Source of the DNA: CAWIHS01 sp963836005
GTDB taxonomy: Bacteria > Pseudomonadota > Gammaproteobacteria > GRL18
Length of the DNA: 64,000 nt
Direction: 5' to 3'
Assembly: GCA_963836005.1 (NCBI GenBank)
Contig: CAWIHS010000002.1
Coordinates: 1,116,001 to 1,180,000, forward strand
Positions within the stretch are counted from its first letter, which is position 1. Each line of letters begins with the position of its first letter. Below the pieces are notes generated by a model. The model searched no databases. It was not told the origin of the DNA and was given only the letters and a program-made list of their open reading frames with translations. Shown one piece after another: positions 36,183 to 45,333 of this stretch. The position numbers were made by a program, and so were the translations under genes.

Positions 36183-38558
36183 ATGATTCGTTCATTTCTA
36201 TCTGTAACACAATACACAATGCTGCTGCTGGGTTTTTTAACTATCCCATTAAGCCAGGCTTATCTACCTCCTGTAGAATTTCAGGAAACTTTCAACAATA
36301 TTATTACCGTACAACAAGTTTCTGACTGGTCACCGGGCAGTGCTCGAACTATCACCCAACTTGCCATGAGTGGCGATGGTACCAGGGTCGCTTTCAAGGT
36401 TGATTTAAACTACTGCCAGAACACTGATCCGGTGTGCTGGAAACTCTATGTGGTTAATGCCGATGGTAGTGGATTAATAGATCTGACTCCATCATCAGAA
36501 ATAACTCCTATCACCTACCTGAGAATGAATCAGGACGGTTCCAGAGTGTTTTTTCGTTCCCCCATCTTTGGAAATTATACCGATATTTACTACTGTGATG
36601 TCGATAGCAGAAACTGTCATATTGCCGTAAAGGACGGTCTCTGGGGGTTTGATTTTCGGGTGCCATATAGTATCGACAGTACGGGTGAAAATCTGTATTT
36701 TAAACATGATGACGGTTGGGATGATGTTAGTCAAACATACAGGAGAGGCCTTTACACTGCAACAGCGGGTGGTTCAAAAAGCAGGGTAATGGACATCAGC
36801 GAACTGCCCTGTGACAGCGAATGCGGCAATATGAACACGCTGAGTTTCCTTGGATCATCAGGCTCGGGTAGTGAATTAGTGTTTGCCTTTAATCAGGATT
36901 ATTGGGGGGGTGATGCCACTGCCATGTGGGGATATAGCGGCAGCGGTGCTCAGCGACTGGATAACACTCATGACTATGTATGGGATGTGCAGAATATCTT
37001 TGGACATATGCTGAGTCACGATGGCCGCACCGCATTGTATTCCTATACAGATTATGGTGATGCCGAAACGCTCAACATCGTTGATATGGCAACCCTGGCG
37101 GTCACCCAGCTGGCCAGCTCTGAGAACAGCGGCCTTGTTGACTCAATGGCTGCTTTGTCCCCGGATGGTCGCTATGCCCGATATCAGGGACACAGCTACC
37201 TGACCCGTGTTGATCGAAACGATGGTTCAAAACGTGACCTGCTGTCTTATTCCACCAAAATGAGAGAATCATTATGGTCCGGCAGGGTAAGTAATTTTTC
37301 TGAAAATAATCAACGCTATTTCATTCTCAATCTGAATGAAACCAGCGGTGCGAAACTGGTACGTGCGGATATTAACAGTTCAGCTAGCGGTGATGCACCG
37401 ACTATTTCTAATATCGCCTTTTCGGCCTATGCTTTGCTTCATGCAGATGGCAGCACGATAGGTATTACAGCCAATGTCAACGATCTGCAGGGACTGAATG
37501 ATATTGAATCAGTTCGTCTTGTTACTCTGGTAGAGGGGCTGGAAGTACCCGATTTTGCCATGGGCCGAGAACCATTAGCCTTTCCAGCGGGGGATCCTGG
37601 AGGGACCTTGCTCTATGATGATGGCAGCCATGGTGACGTAGTTGCCGGGGATGGTATCTTCAGTTTTGATGCAATTGCGACCCGTAAAGGCGATTATGAT
37701 GGATGGAATACCTTTTATACCCAGTTTAGCCTGCCGCATGCTGTAGGGGTTCGTATTGTTGCCAAAGATAAAAGCCAGAATTATGCTATTGTTGATGTGC
37801 CGTTAACGATTACCGATAATCCACAGGATACTGTTAATCCACTACTGACCCAGTTTATTGAGCGCCTCTATGAAAATATTCTCGGCCGGGCATCAGATGC
37901 GGGAGGGCTGGCCTACTGGACAAACATTATACAAACCAAATCAGCCGCCTTTGTGGTACAGAAATTTTTTTATAGCCAGGAATTTACAAATTTAAATCTT
38001 AACGATATAGATTTTATAGATATCCTTTATCTGACCATACTTGATCGAGCTTCTGATATAGCCGGTAGCAATTACTGGTTATCCAAATTACAGGATGGAA
38101 AATTAAGAGATATGGTGCTTTACAAGTTTCTGCTCAGTCAGGAATTTACTGCCCTCGCAGACAGTTATATGATCAATGCTTTCGATCAGAGTGACATGGC
38201 ACTCTATCAAATTAAACTTTTTGTGGTTCGATTTTACGAATTGGTTTTACAACGTAACCCGGAAGTCAGTGGATATAATTACTGGACAGAGCAATTGTTC
38301 AATGGCACTAAATCTGCCAGTAATATTACCATAGGTTTCTTTTTCAGCAATGAATTTATCAGCCAAAATCATAATGACAATACATTTGTCAATATTGCTT
38401 ATCAGACCATACTTAATCGTATTCCCGATGAAAACGGTAGAATTTACTGGCTGGGTCGATTAGCCAGCGGCCTGACACGGCTTCAATTGATCAATGGATT
38501 TATTGGCAGTCAGGAGTTTAAAAATTTGGCTGATAGTTATGGTATACGGGTGTATTAA
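36183..38558 (+). CDS. Secreted beta-propeller protein with C-terminal DUF4214 repeats
   Basis: The 791-aa protein has a signal peptide (MLLLGFLTIPLSQA, cut near 27), then TolB-like propeller blades (ITQLAMSGDGTRVAFKVDL, LRMNQDGSRVFFRSP, HMLSHDGRTALYSY, AALSPDGRYARYQGH), an Ig-like part around residues 400-540 (LYDDGSHGDVVAGDGIFSF) and four DUF4214 repeats from about residue 550 (FIERLYENILGRASDAGGLA, then LYLTILDRASDIAG, FYELVLQRNPEVSG, AYQTILNRIPDENG). DUF4214 occurs in large surface and matrix proteins. It is monocistronic with a strong terminator at 38575. Confidence 0.82.
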   Translation: MIRSFLSVTQYTMLLLGFLTIPLSQAYLPPVEFQETFNNIITVQQVSDWSPGSARTITQLAMSGDGTRVAFKVDLNYCQNTDPVCWKLYVVNADGSGLIDLTPSSEITPITYLRMNQDGSRVFFRSPIFGNYTDIYYCDVDSRNCHIAVKDGLWGFDFRVPYSIDSTGENLYFKHDDGWDDVSQTYRRGLYTATAGGSKSRVMDISELPCDSECGNMNTLSFLGSSGSGSELVFAFNQDYWGGDATAMWGYSGSGAQRLDNTHDYVWDVQNIFGHMLSHDGRTALYSYTDYGDAETLNIVDMATLAVTQLASSENSGLVDSMAALSPDGRYARYQGHSYLTRVDRNDGSKRDLLSYSTKMRESLWSGRVSNFSENNQRYFILNLNETSGAKLVRADINSSASGDAPTISNIAFSAYALLHADGSTIGITANVNDLQGLNDIESVRLVTLVEGLEVPDFAMGREPLAFPAGDPGGTLLYDDGSHGDVVAGDGIFSFDAIATRKGDYDGWNTFYTQFSLPHAVGVRIVAKDKSQNYAIVDVPLTITDNPQDTVNPLLTQFIERLYENILGRASDAGGLAYWTNIIQTKSAAFVVQKFFYSQEFTNLNLNDIDFIDILYLTILDRASDIAGSNYWLSKLQDGKLRDMVLYKFLLSQEFTALADSYMINAFDQSDMALYQIKLFVVRFYELVLQRNPEVSGYNYWTEQLFNGTKSASNITIGFFFSNEFISQNHNDNTFVNIAYQTILNRIPDENGRIYWLGRLASGLTRLQLINGFIGSQEFKNLADSYGIRVY

Positions 38559-38574
38559 GCCGCTATAAAAAAAA

Positions 38575-38624
38575 GAGGCTGTGACAAATGGAGAATTAAT
38601 AATTCTCCATTGTCACAGTCTCCT
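38575..38624. terminator. Strong long-stem terminator
   Basis: AGGCTGTGACAAATGGAGAATT pairs with AATTCTCCATTGTCACAGTCTCCT over an AAT loop, with one bulged A and a few mismatches near the base. A-rich and T-rich sides make it likely to work in both directions, ending the DUF4214 gene. Confidence 0.85.
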
Positions 38625-38805
38625 TTCTTTTGTTTAACTGGATTTTAATTACCTCGTTGCCCCTGTTGATGAAAAATATTAGCAGGATAAAAAATCAGTT
38701 AAATTTCTATGTCGTTATGCATAGACCATCTGAGCTAAAGGTGTTTCTTTTTTATACAGCTATATATTTTTCTGGTAAGCTCTGTTCTCCGTACATGAGG
38801 AAACC

Positions 38806-39405
38806 ATAATCAAATACCTGTGGATCTCAATATTTACTGCTTTTCTTTTCTGGTCAGGCATTAATCCCAAAGATCAATTTATCTGGGTTTTAGAAGTGCT
38901 TCCTGCCGTTATTGGCGCCTTAGTTTTAGCAATGACGTATCAATCGTTTAAATTAACATCACTGGTTTATCTCCTTATATTAATCCATTGCATTATTTTA
39001 ATGATTGGCAGTCATTACACGTATGCAGAAGTACCATTTTTTGATTATTTGAGTGAACTCTTCGATTTGTCACGTAACAATTACGATAAACTGGGACATT
39101 TTGCACAGGGGTTTGTACCTGCACTGATAGCCAGAGAGATCATTCTGAGAAAGAATATAATTCAGGGAACAGCATGGCAGATATTTTTTATAATCTGTTT
39201 TTGTCTGGCTTTGAGTGCTTTCTATGAGCTGATTGAATGGTGGGTTGCAATAGTATCCGGCCAGGCTTCAGAAGCCTTCCTGGGAACACAGGGCTACATC
39301 TGGGATACTCAATCTGATATGGCCTTTGCCTTGCTGGGTGCGGTTACAGCACTATTGACTTTGAGTCAGCTGCATGATCAGCAGCTTGCCGGAATCAGTG
39401 AATAA
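38806..39405 (+). CDS. DUF2238 (YjdF-like) inner membrane protein
   Basis: The protein of about 200 aa is a five- to six-helix membrane protein with HYTYAEVPFFDYL, NYDKLGHFAQGFVPALIARE, FYELIEWWVAIVSG and the end GYIWDTQSDMAFALLGA, all conserved in DUF2238. The standard start codons in this frame begin only at GTG 38896, which would cut off the first conserved helix (FTAFLFWSGINPKDQFIWVLE). I extend to ATA 38806, which follows GAGGAAACC. The start would thus be a rare ATA or ATC codon. Function unknown. Confidence 0.75.
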   Translation: MIKYLWISIFTAFLFWSGINPKDQFIWVLEVLPAVIGALVLAMTYQSFKLTSLVYLLILIHCIILMIGSHYTYAEVPFFDYLSELFDLSRNNYDKLGHFAQGFVPALIAREIILRKNIIQGTAWQIFFIICFCLALSAFYELIEWWVAIVSGQASEAFLGTQGYIWDTQSDMAFALLGAVTALLTLSQLHDQQLAGISE

Positions 39406-39572
39406 CCAGTTTGTTGTGATATAAGTTGACTGTTCGAATGTGCCCGATAATAAACATGCAGTGATCCTGGTGCTGCAGGGAACAATCTCTGATGCTGGTA
39501 GTGTCCTGGCAGCTGAAAAGTGTTTATAATGGTTGATCACATTATTGCGTACTTGATATATTTAAGTACTGC

Positions 39573-39596
39573 TCCTTCCCCCCCAGAGGGGGAAGG
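39573..39596. repeat. REP hairpin, solo copy
   Basis: CCTTCCCCCCCAGAGGGGG then AAGG, the core hairpin of the repeat family seen at about ten places in the window. It lies after the DUF2238 gene and may act as a transcript end or mRNA stabiliser. Confidence 0.7.
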
Positions 39597-39649
39597 TTGT
39601 GATGTGGGTAACGATACAATATCTTATTACTGAGATTCTGGCGGTTGAT

Positions 39650-39862
39650 CTAGCTGGCTCTATAGACGACTACATGGTCACTGTCTTTGGTAAAATCGGT
39701 ATAGTCCTTGGGCGGGGTATACTCCAGAACACACCATTCATGATACCCATCTTCGTCCTCGCTTGCGGCCAGATCCGCAAGATCTTTGGCATCCTCTAAA
39801 GCATCAAAAATCCCGAAAACTCCGTGGTTATATGCCCCCATCTTAATCACATAATATAACAT
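39650..39862 (-). CDS. Small acidic hypothetical protein
   Basis: The 70-aa product reads MGAYNHGVFGIFDALEDAKD.. DEDGYHEWCVLEYTPP and is rich in Asp and Glu. AGGAGG lies 8 bp before the ATG, which supports a real gene. No family is recognised. It stands alone between the DUF2238 gene and a methyltransferase fragment. Confidence 0.55.
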   Translation of the reverse strand: MLYYVIKMGAYNHGVFGIFDALEDAKDLADLAASEDEDGYHEWCVLEYTPPKDYTDFTKDSDHVVVYRAS

Positions 39863-40001
39863 TGGTTAGGGTCCTCCTGTTTCAATTTTAAGCACATTTA
39901 CTAACAATATAATACTGTGAAGAGCAATACAAATCACCTTTTATGTGTTTGTAAGAGTTTTCGGTACTCTTATGGACCTGTGTAATACTGCCCGTTGAGC
40001 G

Positions 40002-40412
40002 TCAATAGTCGAGGGTGATTAAATCAATTCCTGCATCATTATGCCCCCATCCTGGCCTTCCCCCTTGAAGAGGGAAGGAATGGACTGAATTAAAAGGGCG
40101 ATCATTGACGCTGAAAAAACAATGTAAGGTATCAATTCCTGCCAGGGGCAAAAATACGCTTAATCTTTGCGCATAATATAAAAAATTATTCTGAAAGTCA
40201 TGTTCCGGCTGTTTGACTTCAACGCGTTCAAATCCGGCCAGATGCAGCATATCTACAACCATTTCCTCACCCCACATCGTACTCAGGCCGGCACCTCCCT
40301 GAGCTAGAGATACGCTCATACAATGCATGGTAGAAAGAGTATACAGCAAAGGTGCAATAGGGTGTTCCAGGTTATTTTCCAGATGACTGGAAGCGCGAAT
40401 ATCCTGCATCAA
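40002..40412 (-). pseudogene. C-terminal fragment of a class I methyltransferase, tail replaced by a REP
   Basis: Residues 1-66 read MMQDIRASSHLENNLEHPIA, PLLYTLSTMHCMSVSLAQGG and GLSTMWGEEMVVDMLHLAGF, the last third of HTH-linked SAM methyltransferases. After NNFLYYAQRL the frame runs into a REP hairpin (40056-40078) and codes nonsense such as HSFPLQGGRPGWGHN. The N-terminal SAM-binding two thirds are absent. The piece is a relic with a tail acquired from a repeat. Confidence 0.7.
40056..40078. repeat. REP hairpin inside the methyltransferase fragment
   Basis: CCTTCCCCCTTGAAGAGGG then AAGG, flanked by the typical GGGGG..CCTGG side in reverse orientation. It overlaps the final codons of the fragment at 40002-40412. 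Confidence 0.75.
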
Positions 40413-40646
40413 AAAAGTGCCTCCATTCCCCCCGACAGCCTATCAGTCAATTCATGAAAATTACATCTGGTTGTTTCAATTAAATAACGCTATTATTACT
40501 GCTGGCGCGTTTCTGGATGTTGGACTTATCCTGGTGAAAGTACCTTCCAATGACAGAAATCACTAATAATTCTTAAACCTGAATAACTCCGTTTAATCGA
40601 CGTAGATTGAACTGATTTGCTCAGCTTATTATAATTGTGGGGAATC

Positions 40647-41213
40647 ATGGTGAACAAGAATATAGGCCGCAACATGCTGCAGCGAGTACTGAATGACAGC
40701 TTTGTGTGTCTTTTCGTTGTGTCGATTTTCACTGTCAGCTGTTATGCCGGCCAGAGCCGAAATCCTGCCGAGTATTTTTTTGATGCCAGCTTTGGTGATT
40801 TTTCTGAAGAGCTGGAAAAGGCCAGGGAGGAGGGCAAGCAGGGAGTTATGATCTTTTTTGAAATGGATGATTGCCCATTTTGCCAATGGATGAAAAGTAA
40901 TGTGCTCGATCAGAAGAATGTTCAGGAATATTATAAAAAGAACTTTCTGATATTTACCGTTGATGTGGAAGGTGATGTTGAAATTACCGACTTTCAGGGA
41001 AAATCCATGACCGAAAAAGATTTTGCGTTCAAGGAAAATAGAGTTCGAGCGACACCTGTTATCGCTTTTTTTGATCTGCAGGGCAAACGCGTAATGCGTT
41101 TTACCGGACGAACTAGCAATGCCGACGAGTTTATACTGCTGGGACAGTTTGTGGTTGACAAAGAGTATAAAAATAATAAATTTTCCAGCTATAAACGCAG
41201 CCACAAAAAATAA
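40647..41213 (+). CDS. Periplasmic thioredoxin-fold protein (SoxW-like)
   Basis: The protein of about 188 aa has a signal segment (VCLFVVSIFTVSCYAGQ) and a thioredoxin fold with VMIFFEMDDCPFCQWMKSNV; the CPFC pair is the redox site. ATPVIAFFDLQGKRV holds the cis-Pro. It likely keeps a periplasmic partner reduced or forms disulfides. I choose the ATG at 40647 rather than an upstream TTG because of GGGGAAT close before it. It precedes the TolC-like gene by 25 bp and may share its operon. Confidence 0.82.
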   Translation: MVNKNIGRNMLQRVLNDSFVCLFVVSIFTVSCYAGQSRNPAEYFFDASFGDFSEELEKAREEGKQGVMIFFEMDDCPFCQWMKSNVLDQKNVQEYYKKNFLIFTVDVEGDVEITDFQGKSMTEKDFAFKENRVRATPVIAFFDLQGKRVMRFTGRTSNADEFILLGQFVVDKEYKNNKFSSYKRSHKK

Positions 41214-41238
41214 TTAAACCGAAATAAATACTGTCTTT

Positions 41239-42558
41239 GTGATGACCAGAATTTTATTTTGCAGTGGATACTTCTTTCGCGTGTTCATGCTGACTCTAGT
41301 ACCCCTGTGGGCACACTCCAGCGAGCAGGCTGTGGTGCCTGAGCCGCTGACTCTGGAATATGCCCTGTCCAAAGCATCGTTAGCGGATTCACCCGAGATG
41401 ATGAGCTTTTATGCCCAGCGGCAGGTGGCACTGGGTGAGCAGGACCTGGCCGTTTCTGCACAGGGTGTCTTTGTTGAAGTCAATGGCCGCTTGCGCTATG
41501 TCGTACCTTCTCCGATATTGCCGGGCGATGAACATAATGACAGTAAAATCAGTCTTGATGTAACAAAACGTTTGTATGATTTTGGCCGTACCAGGTCCAG
41601 AATTGAAGCCAGTAAAGAAAAACTGGCATCGATTGATGCTTTGTATACTGATTATACGTCACGCCGTAGCGTGGCTATTTTACAGGCTTATTTCAATGTC
41701 CTGCTGGCTGACATTATCTATAATCATGCCAATGAGTCGATGGCGGTGAGTTATGTAGCTCTGGATAAACTGCGTTCACGCGCTGAATTAGGGCAGGTGT
41801 CAGACGTTAAATTGATGGAAGTGGAAAATGCCTATCGAACGACGCTGCGTGAACGTAATCAGGCCTCGAGTGATCAACGTACAACGCGGCATAAATTGTC
41901 ACAGTTAATCAGTCCGGGGCAGTTGTCAACAAAACTGGATATGCCGCAACTGAGCCAGATGCAGCCATTGTCAGCTGACAGAGAGTTGCCGGAACTCGAA
42001 CAGCTAAACGCTTTAGCTCACAGACAAAACCCTCGCCTGCTTTCGCTTGAACACCAGCTGGAATCCATGCGTCTGAAGCTGGATGCTGTTCAGGCTGAAA
42101 AATATCCAGTGATCAGCGCTCGTGTACAAGCAGCTGATTATGCCCGTTATCTGGGGGCTTCAGATAAATTCCGTGCCGGTATAGAATTTAAAATGCCTTT
42201 ATATCAGGCGGGTCAGGAGAATGCCAAAATCAAACGAACCATGGGTGAAATCATGCAGCTGGAAGCTGACAAAATGTTTGCCCGCCAGGAAGTAGAACAA
42301 CAAATTCTGGAAATATGGCTTAAAATTACGAATTTAAAACAGCAATCGACTGATCCGCAGACCTTGATTGATTACCGGGATTTATATCTTGAACGCAGCC
42401 GCGCTTTATATGAAATGGAAGTCACCAGCGATCTGGGAGATGCGATGGTTGAGCTGACTCAGGCACAACTATTCAAGGCACAAACTGATTTTGAACTGGC
42501 GGTGGCCTGGGCACAACTGGACTCACTGCTTGGAAATCCGATGAATTATGATAAATAA
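41239..42558 (+). CDS. TolC-family outer membrane channel protein
   Basis: The 439-aa protein has a signal peptide (YFFRVFMLTLVPLWAHSS), then two TolC-type repeats of long coiled helices: LTLEYALSKASLADSPEMMS, DVTKRLYDFGRTRSRIEASK (the RLYDFG block is typical), LDKLRSRAELGQVSDVKLME and, in the second half, KMPLYQAGQENAKIK. It forms the outer membrane duct of a type I or tripartite system. It overlaps the following adaptor gene by 11 bp, so the two work together. Confidence 0.85.
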   Translation: MMTRILFCSGYFFRVFMLTLVPLWAHSSEQAVVPEPLTLEYALSKASLADSPEMMSFYAQRQVALGEQDLAVSAQGVFVEVNGRLRYVVPSPILPGDEHNDSKISLDVTKRLYDFGRTRSRIEASKEKLASIDALYTDYTSRRSVAILQAYFNVLLADIIYNHANESMAVSYVALDKLRSRAELGQVSDVKLMEVENAYRTTLRERNQASSDQRTTRHKLSQLISPGQLSTKLDMPQLSQMQPLSADRELPELEQLNALAHRQNPRLLSLEHQLESMRLKLDAVQAEKYPVISARVQAADYARYLGASDKFRAGIEFKMPLYQAGQENAKIKRTMGEIMQLEADKMFARQEVEQQILEIWLKITNLKQQSTDPQTLIDYRDLYLERSRALYEMEVTSDLGDAMVELTQAQLFKAQTDFELAVAWAQLDSLLGNPMNYDK

Positions 42559-43111
42559 TACGATAATGCAGCAATATTGTAATACTTTTAAAATGGGCCT
42601 GGTGGTTCTTTTGCTGGCAGCAGGATTGATGATTTCTTGCCAGGCTCTGGCTGAAAATGCTGATATCCGCTACGAAATTACCTCACCTGTCTCCGGAGTG
42701 ATAAAGCAGGTGTATGTCCATGAAGGGAAAAATGTAAAGCAGGGTGAGCTGCTGCTTGAATTTGATGATACTTTGCTGCTGAGCGATCTGGCCGAAGCCA
42801 GGGCGCAGTTAAAATTAGCTAAAGACAATCTGACAGAAGCGAAAAAAGAGCTTGCAAGAGCCCGTGAACTGTATGACCGGACGGTGTTGTCGGAACACGA
42901 ATTGCAGCAGGCCAAAATTTCATACAGCAAGGCTGCTGCAAGCAGTGCCGCCGCTGACAATCATCTGGCCCATGCCCAATGGAACTTGACGCATAGCAAA
43001 CTGCATGCGCCTTTTGATGGTCTGGTTACGCGCTTATCCAGTTATCCGGGTCAGTATGTCAATAATGCTTTTACAGCACAAACACTCATGCTTATGCAAT
43101 TAAAAAAATAA
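42548..43111 (+). CDS. Short periplasmic adaptor (HlyD/MFP) protein
   Basis: The 187-aa protein has an export signal (MGLVVLLLAAGLMISCQALA), a first half of the lipoyl-like domain (ITSPVSGVIKQVYVHEGKNV), a coiled-coil hairpin (LLSDLAEARAQLKLAKDNLT to about residue 145) and the returning lipoyl half (KLHAPFDGLVTRLSSYPGQY). The beta-barrel and membrane-proximal domains of ordinary adaptors (over 300 aa) are absent. It is coupled to the TolC-like gene. No RND, MFS or ABC pump follows; the operon ends in a MITE at 43113. Confidence 0.8.
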   Translation: MINNTIMQQYCNTFKMGLVVLLLAAGLMISCQALAENADIRYEITSPVSGVIKQVYVHEGKNVKQGELLLEFDDTLLLSDLAEARAQLKLAKDNLTEAKKELARARELYDRTVLSEHELQQAKISYSKAAASSAAADNHLAHAQWNLTHSKLHAPFDGLVTRLSSYPGQYVNNAFTAQTLMLMQLKK

Positions 43112-43186
43112 AGTAACTATTCAGTGTATATCTAATATCAATCACTTAGTGAAAATCTTAAATACACTTCTAAGTAACAAAATAAA
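43105..43186. mobile_element. 66-bp mini-MITE of family 2 with 8-bp target duplication
   Basis: The element (43113-43178) starts GTAACTATTCAGTGTA and ends TACACTTCTAAGTAAC. AAAATAAA is found exactly on both sides (43105-43112 and 43179-43186). It has no room for any cargo and lies 1 bp after the adaptor stop codon. Confidence 0.8.
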
Positions 43187-43289
43187 AGCAATAATCCGGG
43201 GTATTCACAAAAATGCGCACGTTGCATGTCAAAATTACTCCAGCCACTTTACTATAGTTGAGTCAGCTATAATTTTTGTGCATAACGTT

Positions 43290-43312
43290 CCTTCCCCCTT
43301 GCAAGGGGTAGG
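43290..43312. repeat. REP hairpin within a longer repeat
   Basis: CCTTCCCCCTTGCAAGGGG and TAGG. The 60 bp upstream (ACTCCAGCCA..CTATAGTTGA.. TTTGTGCA) are shared with the REP at 52214, so at least two copies carry the same leader. Confidence 0.65.
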
Positions 43313-43407
43313 AGCAACACTTTAAAAAAAATCCCGTATGCAATTATGTAAAGAAGCTTAAAATAGCTTAGTACCCGGGTGTGTAAGAAGACACAGACGC
43401 TGAGTTT

Positions 43408-44307
43408 CTATGTTTCAGCGCCTGCATGTGTATTTGCCGATGGATTTATGTCAATCTTGAAATTTGGGGTACTAAAACCACTGGCATTTTTATGCCCGCC
43501 GCCGCCAAAAAGCTGCGCAATTTTAGCCACGTCAACGGCTTTCTCACCGCCAGAGCGCAACTGCCAGATACGTTTGTCAGGTCTGTCTTCATAAGAGGCG
43601 GCAAAAGCATATCCTTCTGAGAGCTGATGCAATAGTTCGCTGCAGATACTCGAAGGAGCATTCACGACCGGAACATTATATCCGGCAATTTTTCCGCTGC
43701 GGGCGCGGTTTTTATATTTCTGGATCTGCCCATCGCGTTGACGATTTAAAATACTGCCTTCGGTGTGCAGTTGTGACAGGCTGTGGTCATTATTTAACCA
43801 TTTTTCCCACAGCTGAAAACTCATAGGATAGGACAAAATGGCTGAAATGATCTCCCGCGTATGCGGAATGTTAAATTGCCACAGGTCATTGTCCTGTATA
43901 TGCTCAAACAGCTTTGGCGGGGCGTGCTGATGAAAATACTTCCACGCAAGTACCGCACCGGATTGCTGCATATCAAAATGCAGTTCAAGTTCAGGGCATT
44001 GTTGATCCAGTCCCTGCAGCTCTGACATGGCACTGATATGATGATCGATCAGGGTGACCTTGCGGGCCTGCTGACAAAGTTGCAGCATGTGCTCTTTTTT
44101 ATAACTGAAGTCGAGTATATAAACCTGTTTGCCGCTACAGTCCGGGGGGGCTTTACCATGGTGCCCCTTATGGTAGGTGATGTTATCTTTAGCGGCCTGG
44201 TCATCTGAGTGTGCTTTAAAAAACAGATGGGCTGCCAGGGCTGCCGCAAAGCCGTCAGGGCAGTTAGCATGATAGATAACAACGACAGCATCAGTCCCGG
44301 TCTTCAT
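43408..44307 (-). CDS. DHH-family phosphoesterase
   Basis: The protein of about 299 aa has VVIYHANCPDGFAAALAAH (motif I), YILDFSYKK, the DHH motif VTLIDHHISAMSEL and the C-terminal DHHA1-type GGGGHKNASGFS. This group cleaves phosphodiester bonds in small nucleotides or phospho-sugars with Mn2+. The exact substrate is not clear. I use the ATG at 44307 because GGAGAAATC is just before it. The last residues run into a region poor in conservation. Confidence 0.85.
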   Translation of the reverse strand: MKTGTDAVVVIYHANCPDGFAAALAAHLFFKAHSDDQAAKDNITYHKGHHGKAPPDCSGKQVYILDFSYKKEHMLQLCQQARKVTLIDHHISAMSELQGLDQQCPELELHFDMQQSGAVLAWKYFHQHAPPKLFEHIQDNDLWQFNIPHTREIISAILSYPMSFQLWEKWLNNDHSLSQLHTEGSILNRQRDGQIQKYKNRARSGKIAGYNVPVVNAPSSICSELLHQLSEGYAFAASYEDRPDKRIWQLRSGGEKAVDVAKIAQLFGGGGHKNASGFSTPNFKIDINPSANTHAGAET

Positions 44308-44460
44308 GATTTCTCCATGCTTCAAAAGGTTGGTTCAGCAAATTAATTGAGCATATATTGAACAGACGCAGGCACACGGGCTCACCCGGTTCAGCTTCTC
44401 TCAATTAAAGAAGGCGGGTGAAACTTCGCCCTTACTTCAGAGCGATTCTAGCATTCAGCT

Positions 44461-45333
44461 TTAATATGCGCCAGTCAAGCTTGTGCTTGATGAGGGATTA
44501 ACATTACTGGCATAGAGATTTAATATTTTATTGACGTAGTTGCGTGTTTCCGGGTAAGGCGGTATTCCATGATATTTTTTAACCGCATTTTCACCGGCAT
44601 TATAACCCGCCAGTGCATGAGAAACATTACCGTCGAAGTGGTTGAGTAACCAGCGTAAATACTGCATACCGCCTTGCAGATTTTGTGCGATATCGGTGAT
44701 ATTTTCGATGCCGAATCGTTTTGCAGTGGCCGGCATTAACTGCATCAAACCCTGAGCACCTTTGGCTGAACGGGCCCGGGTTTTAAATCCGGATTCCTGC
44801 TGTATAACCGCCAGCACCAGATGACTATCCAGGCCGTATTCTGGTGCAGTTTTTTTCACCAGGGAGACAATCTGCCGACAGGAAGAGCCGCATTGTTTTG
44901 ATTGCCAGTAAGGTACAGCACGGGCGGTGCAGACTGTGCGGGAACTTTTGAGCTGCGTATCAAGATGGCTCAGCATCTGCCTGGAATATTCATCTCCGGA
45001 TTTTGCCGCAGCCTTGAACCAGCGCACGGCGATCGCCTCATCACGCTCAACGCCGCGGCCATTGGCATACATCCAGGCAAGATTCTGCTGTGCCTCGACG
45101 GAGCCTTTTTTAGCTGCCCGGCAATACCAGTTCACCGCTTTATTGGCATCCCTGGGCAGGCCTTCACCATGTTCATAAGCGATACCCAGCTGAAGCTGGG
45201 CTGCAGTATTGCCCAGCCGGGCCATTTTCAAGGCTTCATCTATGGACAGTGAGGCTGAACCGGCAGATACCCCGGCAGAAAGAAAAAAACTTAGCAACAA
45301 GACTGTATGAATCGCCTGGAATGACTTCAACAT
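44461..45333 (-). CDS. Lytic transglycosylase with Sel1 repeats
   Basis: The 290-aa protein has a signal peptide (VLLLSFFLSAGVSAG), two Sel1-like repeats (NTAAQLQLGIAYEHGEGLPR, SVEAQQNLAWMYANGRGVER) and an SLT domain from about residue 150: HLVLAVIQQESGFKTRARS with the catalytic Glu, AKGAQGLMQLMPATAKRFG, and LAGYNAGENAVKKY. It cuts peptidoglycan with formation of 1,6-anhydro ends. The repeats probably tether it to a partner. Confidence 0.9.
   Translation of the reverse strand: MLKSFQAIHTVLLLSFFLSAGVSAGSASLSIDEALKMARLGNTAAQLQLGIAYEHGEGLPRDANKAVNWYCRAAKKGSVEAQQNLAWMYANGRGVERDEAIAVRWFKAAAKSGDEYSRQMLSHLDTQLKSSRTVCTARAVPYWQSKQCGSSCRQIVSLVKKTAPEYGLDSHLVLAVIQQESGFKTRARSAKGAQGLMQLMPATAKRFGIENITDIAQNLQGGMQYLRWLLNHFDGNVSHALAGYNAGENAVKKYHGIPPYPETRNYVNKILNLYASNVNPSSSTSLTGAY

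Noticed and set aside
39599..39799. 66-aa plus-strand frame opposite the small acidic gene
   Set aside because: The minus-strand gene has a strong AGGAGG site at the right distance; this frame starts inside a REP.
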